Source of the DNA: Verrucomicrobiota bacterium | GTDB lineage: Bacteria; Verrucomicrobiota; Verrucomicrobiia; Verrucomicrobiales; Verrucomicrobiaceae | Assembly (NCBI GenBank): GCA_023428335.1 | Contig: JAEYYS010000011.1 | Location: 1 to 6,949 of the forward strand | Length of the DNA: 6,949 nt | Direction: 5' to 3' | In this document: positions 1 to 6,949 of the stretch, piece after piece | How positions within the stretch are numbered: position 1 is the stretch's first letter | Layout of the letters: each line of letters starts with the position of its first letter | The notes under the pieces: model-generated | Seen by the model: the letters and a program-made list of their open reading frames with translations, nothing else | Databases searched by the model: none | What the model was told of the DNA's origin: nothing | Made by a program: the position numbers and the translations under genes

Positions 1-453
1 CAGCCCGCCAGCGGCGATCGCGCCGTTTCCCAGAGCGTCTGGCTCGAAATCGGCGGCGGCGACCCGGCCGAAGGCCAGAAAATCATCAAGGCCAAGGGCT
101 CCAAGAATGTCCATGCGGGCATCGTTCACGTCCGTTCGACCTTCAACAACACGATGGTTTCCGTGACCGACAGGGGCGGCAACCTGCTCGGTTGGTCGAC
201 CTCCGGCAAGATGGGTTTCCGCGGCTCCCGCAAGGGCACGGCTTACGCCGCCCAGGTGGTCGCCCAGGATGCCTGCCGCCAGGCGATGGGTCACGGTCTG
301 CGCGAGGTGGAAGTCCGCCTGCGCGGTCCAGGCTCCGGCCGCGAATCCGCGGTGCGCGCCGTCCAGGCCCTCGGCATCGAGGTCACCTGCATCAAGGACA
401 CCACCCCGATCCCCCACAACGGCTGCCGTCCGCCGAAAGCCCGTCGCGTCTAA
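1..453 (+). CDS. rpsK: 30S ribosomal protein S11, 5'-truncated by window edge
   Basis: S11 is a component of the platform of the small ribosomal subunit and lines the mRNA exit region with S7 and S18. The frame is open from base 1, giving 150 visible codons to TAA at 451-453. The S11 core is unmistakable: STFNNT near visible residue 45, the stretch FRGSRKGTAYAAQ, the GPGSGRES loop, and the C-terminal TPIPHNGCRPPKARRV. The ATG at 154 is not the true start, because it would remove the conserved FNN strand. There is no ATG, GTG or TTG earlier in frame, so the start lies left of the window. Aligned on FNN, visible residue 1 falls about 20 residues before the E. coli Met, so this S11 has an N-terminal extension of at least about 21 residues. 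Third codon positions are mostly G/C throughout the extension, as in the core. rpsD follows after 18 nt, implying co-transcription. Confidence 0.97.
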   Translation, partial: QPASGDRAVSQSVWLEIGGGDPAEGQKIIKAKGSKNVHAGIVHVRSTFNNTMVSVTDRGGNLLGWSTSGKMGFRGSRKGTAYAAQVVAQDACRQAMGHGLREVEVRLRGPGSGRESAVRAVQALGIEVTCIKDTTPIPHNGCRPPKARRV

Positions 454-471
454 TTTTTTTCCTCCTCCCGT
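454..471 (+). promoter_or_regulatory. pyrimidine-rich rpsK-rpsD spacer, no Shine-Dalgarno
   Basis: The 18 nt between the rpsK stop and the rpsD ATG begin with seven Ts and continue CCTCCTCCCGT; 17 of 18 bases are pyrimidines. There is no purine-rich Shine-Dalgarno; the sequence is instead the reverse complement type. The rpsD start is fixed by the conserved S4 N-terminus MARYTGP, so this really is its leader. Possible roles, both inferred, are translational coupling to rpsK or recruitment through ribosomal protein S1, which prefers pyrimidine-rich single-stranded RNA. Confidence 0.45.
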
Positions 472-1083
472 ATGGCACGTTACACCGGTCCCCGCGAAAA
501 GATCTCCCGCCGCTTTGGCGTGGCTCTCTTCGGTCCCTCCAAGGCGCTTGAGACGCGCAACTTCCCGCCCGGCCAGCACGGCGCGCGCAACACCCGCCGC
601 AAGCAGTCCGAATACGGCATCGCCCTCGCTGAAAAGCAGAAGCTGCGCTTCCAGTATGGCGTCCTTGAAAAGCAGTTCCGCCGCTTCTTCGCCGAAGCCC
701 AGCGCCGCAAGGGCGTGACCGGTGAAAACCTGCTGCAGATGCTTGAGCTCCGCCTCGACAACGTTGTCTTCCGCATGGGCTTTGCCAACACCCGCTTCGC
801 CTCGCGCCAGCTGGTCAGCCACCGCCACATCACCGTCAACGGCAAGGTCGTCAACATCGCCAGCTTCCAGGTGCAGCCCGGCGACGTGGTCGCCGTCAAG
901 GACTCGCCGCGCAGCCAGCAGCTCGTCGGTCGCTTCCTCGAAATGACCCTCGGCACGCCGACCCAGGATTGGATGACTGTCGACCGCGACAAGATGTCCG
1001 GCGTCGTCAACCGCGCGCCGATCCGTGACGAGATCAACCCGATCGCCAACGAACAGCTGGTCGTCGAACTCTACTCGCGCTGA
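472..1083 (+). CDS. rpsD: 30S ribosomal protein S4
   Basis: S4 is a primary 16S rRNA binder that nucleates small-subunit assembly and helps form the mRNA entry and decoding-fidelity region. The protein is 203 residues, the usual bacterial length. It starts with the canonical MARYTGP and the N-terminal domain carries FPPGQHG (residues 31-37), a hallmark S4 motif. The S4 RNA-binding domain spans about residues 90-150, with LELRLDNVVFRMGFA, then SRQLVSHRHITVNGK, then QPGDVVAVK. The C-terminus ends in QLVVELYSR, as in many S4 proteins. The protein has no cysteines, so it is of the zinc-free type. It follows rpsK by 18 nt and is itself followed by an intrinsic terminator, so it is probably the last gene of its operon. 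S4 autoregulates its operon translationally in E. coli; no S4 target site can be judged here because the operon leader is outside the window. Confidence 0.98.
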   Translation: MARYTGPREKISRRFGVALFGPSKALETRNFPPGQHGARNTRRKQSEYGIALAEKQKLRFQYGVLEKQFRRFFAEAQRRKGVTGENLLQMLELRLDNVVFRMGFANTRFASRQLVSHRHITVNGKVVNIASFQVQPGDVVAVKDSPRSQQLVGRFLEMTLGTPTQDWMTVDRDKMSGVVNRAPIRDEINPIANEQLVVELYSR

Positions 1084-1109
1084 TCCCTCCGGAACAGCCC
1101 GTGTTTTCC

Positions 1110-1136
1110 AAGGGACGCCCACGGGCGTCCCTTTTT
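1110..1136 (+). terminator. Rho-independent terminator of the rpsK-rpsD operon
   Basis: GGGACGCC (1112-1119) pairs perfectly with GGCGTCCC (1124-1131) around a CACG tetraloop, and TTTTT follows at 1132-1136. Two As at 1110-1111 can extend the stem by pairing with the first Us. It lies 26 bases after the rpsD stop codon and reads in the same direction, so it should end the ribosomal protein transcript. The opposite strand has only two As at the matching flank and no long T run, so it is probably one-directional. Confidence 0.9.
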
Positions 1137-1162
1137 CTTGCCCATCACCTATCCCCTCCGTC

Positions 1163-1483
1163 ATGAACGCCCCCGAACACCTCGAAGTCATCGGCGACCT
1201 GCTCGCCATCCGCTGGACCGACGGCAGCGAGGATTACCTGCCGGTCGAGCGCCTGCGCGCGGCCTCGCCGAGCGCGGAGAACACCGGCGAACGCGACCTG
1301 CTCGGACGCCGCATCGGCGGCACCGATCAGAAGAGCTTCCCGGGCGTCGGCCTGCGCGGCTGGCGCGTCATCGGCGGTTACGCCGTGCAATTTGATTTCA
1401 GCGACGGCCACAACACCGGCCTCTATGCCTTCGACTACCTGAAGGCAGTCTGCCGCGCGCACACGGACGCTTCGGCGGGCTAG
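1163..1483 (+). CDS. GBBH-like N-terminal (DUF971) domain protein
   Basis: A 106-residue stand-alone protein of the DUF971 / GBBH-like_N family. The family signature is visible: RWTDGSEDYLP (residues 17-27), VERLRA (28-33), and the C-terminal VIGGYAVQFDFSDGHNTGLYAFDYLKAVC (69-97 region). The domain also forms the N-terminus of gamma-butyrobetaine hydroxylase and the C-terminus of plant HCF101, an Fe-S scaffold; the role of stand-alone bacterial copies is not established. In GBBH three cysteines in a CxCxxC pattern plus a histidine bind zinc. Here that stretch reads SPSAEN (35-40), so all three cysteines are replaced, while the DGH histidine (83) remains. The ATG at 1163 puts the domain at its normal N-terminus; the frame is open further upstream but that stretch crosses the terminator and is not conserved-looking. 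No Shine-Dalgarno or promoter is evident in the 27 nt after the terminator. The gene converges on the sulfatase and their stops overlap. Confidence 0.85.
   Translation: MNAPEHLEVIGDLLAIRWTDGSEDYLPVERLRAASPSAENTGERDLLGRRIGGTDQKSFPGVGLRGWRVIGGYAVQFDFSDGHNTGLYAFDYLKAVCRAHTDASAG
1480..1483. other. shared CTAG stop palindrome of two convergent genes
   Basis: The DUF971 gene ends with TAG at 1481-1483 on the + strand and the sulfatase ends with TAG at 1482-1480 on the - strand. The two stops sit on opposite strands of one CTAG palindrome, so the coding regions overlap tail to tail by 4 bp. I see no hairpin with a T run on either side, so termination of both transcripts must happen inside the opposing gene or by another mechanism. 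Confidence 0.9.
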
Positions 1484-2892
1484 GGTGTGTGGCGCTTGGC
1501 CTTGCTGCGACCGCCCTGCCAGAGGTCGTACTGCGGATCGCGGTGCGCCTGGAAAAAGCCGTGCAGGCGCGCGGCCAACTCCACCTTCACCGCCTGCGTG
1601 CCTGGTTGACCGAAGAGGTTGAAGCGTTCCTGCGGATCGGCGCGCATGTCGTAGAGCTCGTGGGGTCCGTCGGGATGGCGCTCAACGTACTTCCAGGCAT
1701 CGGTGCGCACGGCACGCGTGGTTTCCATCTCGTAAAAGACGGCGTTGTCCGCCAGTTCCAGCGGCCGCCCTGCGAGCAGCGGCGAGAGGTCGCGCCCGGG
1801 CAACTTCGGTCCGTCGGCCGGCAGGCGGTCGCCAAGTCCGAGGTGGTTCAGCACGGTGGGCAGGAAGTCGTAGTTGCTGACCAGCAGGTCGCTGCTGCGC
1901 CCGGCCGGGATGCGCGCGGGATGATGGAACAGCAAGGGGATCTGCATCATCAGGTCGTGCGCGCCTGTCGGCCTAAAATGATCGCCCATGCCCCACATGC
2001 CGTTTTGCCCGCCCATCCAGCCCTGATCGGCGGCATAGACGATGAGGGTGTCCTCGAGCAGGCCCAGCCTTTCGAGTGCGGCGGTGATCTCGCCCACGCC
2101 GTCGTCGACACCGCTGGTTTCCGCGGCGCAGCGTTCGATGGCGTTCTGCTGGTTGTGAAACTGCCGGTTGGCGTGCTGCCAGGGGTGCATGGCGTCGCGC
2201 GGGAAACTGGGGAAGGGCTTGCCGCGGTAGAACTCGGCGTGGCGGTTGCGCGGCGGGTTCGACATCAGGGTGCCGAGGTTGTAGGGGCCGTTGTAGGCGA
2301 GGAAAAGAAAGAAGGGGCGCTCGCGATTTTGTTCGATGAAACGGACACCCTCACGGGTCCACAAGTCGGTCGTGTAACCGGCCTCGCGGCGCACGGCGCC
2401 GTTTTCGATGATGTCCTGGTCGTAGAACTCGCGGGTGGAGCCGTCGGGTTTGGTGATCCAGAAGTCGAAACCCTCCGAGGGCGTCAGGTTGGCGCCGAGA
2501 TGCCACTTGCCGCTGAGGCCGCAGGCGTAGCCGGCGTCGTGCAGGATCTCACCGAGCGAACGGAACTCGGCCAGTGTGTTGTAGGCCTCGGGGCCCATCA
2601 TGAACTTCGGGTCGAGGAAGGAGTGCACGCCGTGCTGGGACGGCATCAGGCCGGTGAGGAAGGTGGCGCGGGTGGGTGAGCAGACCGGGTTGCTGCTGAG
2701 CGCGCGATTGAAGCGCAGGCCGCCGGTCGCGAGGCGGTCGATGTGGGGCGTGCGGATGTCCGGGTTGCCGTAGCAGCCGAGGGGCCAGGCGCCCTGGTTG
2801 TCGGTGAGGATGAAGACCAGATTCGTGGGCTTGGCCGGGCTGGGGGCCGCGGCGAGCAGGCATCCGGCGAGGAGCAGGGACGGCAGGCGCAT
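1480..2892 (-). CDS. Exported S1-type (formylglycine) sulfatase
   Basis: A 470-residue member of the alkaline-phosphatase-like sulfatase family, which hydrolyses sulfate esters or sulfamates, often on polysaccharides. The N-terminus is a short export signal, MRLPSLLLAGC, with a perfect lipobox LAGC (Cys11); an alternative signal peptidase I site near SPA (18-20) is possible, so it is either a lipoprotein or a periplasmic/secreted enzyme. LVFILTDNQG (25-34) is the first metal-binding segment. CSPTR (71-75) is the nucleophile motif whose Cys is converted to formylglycine by a maturase not in this window. GKWHLG (128-133) supplies the active-site Lys and His. AADQG (287-291) is the second metal segment, and RTDAWKY with ELYDMRADP (396-420) is the typical C-terminal subdomain. 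Odd points: Asn32 where the family usually has a second Asp, Gln290 after Asp289, and no Lys in the GMGDH segment (301-305). The start is the only in-frame ATG after the pump gene's stop. Substrate cannot be assigned. Confidence 0.92.
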   Translation of the reverse strand: MRLPSLLLAGCLLAAAPSPAKPTNLVFILTDNQGAWPLGCYGNPDIRTPHIDRLATGGLRFNRALSSNPVCSPTRATFLTGLMPSQHGVHSFLDPKFMMGPEAYNTLAEFRSLGEILHDAGYACGLSGKWHLGANLTPSEGFDFWITKPDGSTREFYDQDIIENGAVRREAGYTTDLWTREGVRFIEQNRERPFFLFLAYNGPYNLGTLMSNPPRNRHAEFYRGKPFPSFPRDAMHPWQHANRQFHNQQNAIERCAAETSGVDDGVGEITAALERLGLLEDTLIVYAADQGWMGGQNGMWGMGDHFRPTGAHDLMMQIPLLFHHPARIPAGRSSDLLVSNYDFLPTVLNHLGLGDRLPADGPKLPGRDLSPLLAGRPLELADNAVFYEMETTRAVRTDAWKYVERHPDGPHELYDMRADPQERFNLFGQPGTQAVKVELAARLHGFFQAHRDPQYDLWQGGRSKAKRHTP

Positions 2893-2937
2893 GGCGAGGA
2901 AACGGCCGCCCTCAGGCGCATGTTGCTCGCCCCAGTC

Positions 2938-6114
<3,177 letters not shown>

Positions 6115-6128
6115 GGTGGGATGCCTGG

Positions 6129-6949
6129 TCAGGGGGCGGGGGTGGCGGGGGCATCGACGACACGCACCTGCATGCCGTTGATCGGCGCGGGCAGACTGGT
6201 CAGGCAGACACGTTCGCCTGGCTTGAGACCGTCGTCGATGAGCACGCTGTCACGGCCGCCGCGCAGCACGCGCACTTTCCTCACGCTGAGGCGGTCTTCA
6301 GCGTCGACGACGAGCAGGCGGCTGGCATCGATCAGGGCGCGGCGGGGGATTTCAAAGACACCCTTGAGGGTGCGTCCCGCCACTTCCGCGCGCAGGAACA
6401 GGCCGGGCTTGAGGAAGTCGTTCTGGGGTTCCTTGTCCTCGGCGATTTCGGCGACCAGATGCACGGAGCGGCTGGTTCGCTCGACCTCACCCTCGGTGCG
6501 CACGAGGGCTCCCTGCCAGCGCTGGTCGCGGCCGCCGATGGTGGCGCTCAAAGCCACCGGCGAGTCGGTGCCGGCTTCAAGAAAGGCGTAGTCATCGAGC
6601 GACATCGGCAGACGGATTTCATAGCGGCCGGTCGAATCGAAATCGGCTACTCTGGCACCGGGGGTGAGGAAGGAGCCGACCTCGGTGTGGGTGGCGCGCA
6701 GGCGACCGGCAAAGGGCGCGCGCAGGCGGGTGCGCTCGAGATCGCGGCGGGCTCGTTCGAGGCCGTCTTCGGCGGCACGCACCCTTGCCTCGGCGCTTTG
6801 CAACTGCGGCTTGCGCGCGGCCAACTCGGTGGGCGGCTGACCGGGGGCCAGTTTGTTCCAGTCGCGCAGGGCCTGTTCGGCGCGCGCCTGTTCCTGAACG
6901 AGCGACGCCTTCGCCTCAGCGACGGCGGACTCGGCCTGGACGATGGCGC
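6129..6949 (-). CDS. RND periplasmic adaptor (membrane fusion protein), N-terminus outside window
   Basis: The adaptor subunit of the same efflux pump; it is usually anchored in the inner membrane and bridges the permease to a TolC-like channel. About 272 codons are visible, with the frame open to the window edge, so the N-terminus, signal and first lipoyl half are missing. Visible order: an Ala/Glu/Arg-rich coiled-coil helix (codons in 6868-6947), a Pro/Gly hairpin tip with LAPGQPPTELAARKPQL (about 6798-6851), the return helix, the second lipoyl half beginning RLRAPFAGRL (about 6705-6735), a beta-barrel segment, and the membrane-proximal domain with IPRRALID and LKPGERVCL near the end. The TTG at 6824 could be read as a start but lies inside the coiled coil and is not one. 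The gene ends 14 nt before the permease ATG, which indicates one operon. The stop is TGA at 6131-6129. The tip sequence resembles that of adaptors I recall from HAE1-type pump pairs. Confidence 0.95.
   Translation of the reverse strand, partial: AIVQAESAVAEAKASLVQEQARAEQALRDWNKLAPGQPPTELAARKPQLQSAEARVRAAEDGLERARRDLERTRLRAPFAGRLRATHTEVGSFLTPGARVADFDSTGRYEIRLPMSLDDYAFLEAGTDSPVALSATIGGRDQRWQGALVRTEGEVERTSRSVHLVAEIAEDKEPQNDFLKPGLFLRAEVAGRTLKGVFEIPRRALIDASRLLVVDAEDRLSVRKVRVLRGGRDSVLIDDGLKPGERVCLTSLPAPINGMQVRVVDAPATPAP

Noticed and set aside
154..453. ATG at 154 as the S11 start
   Set aside because: It would cut off the conserved STFNN strand and the preceding in-frame residues that match S11.
454..460. 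T-run after the rpsK stop as a possible intrinsic terminator
   Set aside because: No GC-rich hairpin immediately precedes it; the nearest inverted repeat (ACGG-CTG-CCGT) is only 4 bp and about 25 nt away. rpsD follows directly and needs the same transcript.
480..1049. 189-codon open frame on the - strand opposite rpsD
   Set aside because: Arg/Ser-rich low-information translation opposite a definite S4 gene; no motif or initiation signal.
1138..1156. TTGCCC followed by TATCCC as a promoter for the DUF971 gene
   Set aside because: The two elements are only about 6 nt apart, far from the 16-18 nt spacing required, and the matches are poor.
1025..1162. Upstream extension of the DUF971 frame into rpsD and the terminator
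   Set aside because: The extra translation overlaps rpsD and the hairpin, and shows no family similarity; the domain begins normally from the ATG at 1163.
1489..2679. 396-codon open frame on the + strand opposite the sulfatase
   Set aside because: Same codon-register shadow effect; the - strand sulfatase has full family motifs.
6129..6824. TTG at 6824 as the start of the adaptor gene
   Set aside because: The frame continues open to the window edge with typical coiled-coil sequence, and a start there would delete half of the helical hairpin and the first lipoyl half.

Overview
This is a high-GC bacterial window with five genes and almost no non-coding DNA. I see no mobile element, CRISPR array, tRNA or rRNA. 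The ribosomal proteins, the stand-alone GBBH-like (DUF971) protein, the formylglycine-type sulfatase and the RND pump together suggest a Gram-negative bacterium. Verrucomicrobiota, perhaps Opitutales-like, is my best guess, based on recalled protein flavour (the S11 and DUF971 variants) and not on a search. The RND pump and its adaptor require an outer membrane, which supports a diderm host.

Left part, + strand: the 3' part of rpsK (S11, 1-453), an 18-nt pyrimidine spacer, then rpsD (S4, 472-1083). This is the distal end of a ribosomal protein operon. It closes with a clear intrinsic terminator (1110-1136). The rpoA-rplQ pair that follows rpsD in proteobacterial alpha operons is not there. 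A small DUF971 gene (1163-1483) begins just after the terminator and has lost the cysteine zinc ligands of its family.

Right part, - strand, reading from 6949 leftward: an RND periplasmic adaptor (partial, 6949-6129), then 14 nt, then a full AcrB-like RND permease (6114-2938), then 45 nt, then an S1-type sulfatase with an export signal (2892-1480). The adaptor and permease form two parts of a tripartite efflux pump. An outer-membrane channel gene may lie outside the window. The sulfatase is positioned to be co-transcribed with the pump, but nothing in the sequence shows that it works with it. The sulfatase and DUF971 genes converge and share a CTAG stop palindrome.

I found no clearly new biological system. 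The most notable signals are: four out of four visible gene starts with no Shine-Dalgarno and a pyrimidine-rich leader; a long N-terminal extension on S11; a DUF971 protein with Ser-x-Ser-x-x-Asn in place of the Cys triad; and a sulfatase that keeps the nucleophile but appears to lack several sulfate- and metal-binding residues. Long open frames on the opposite strand of the pump and sulfatase genes are codon-bias shadows and are not annotated.
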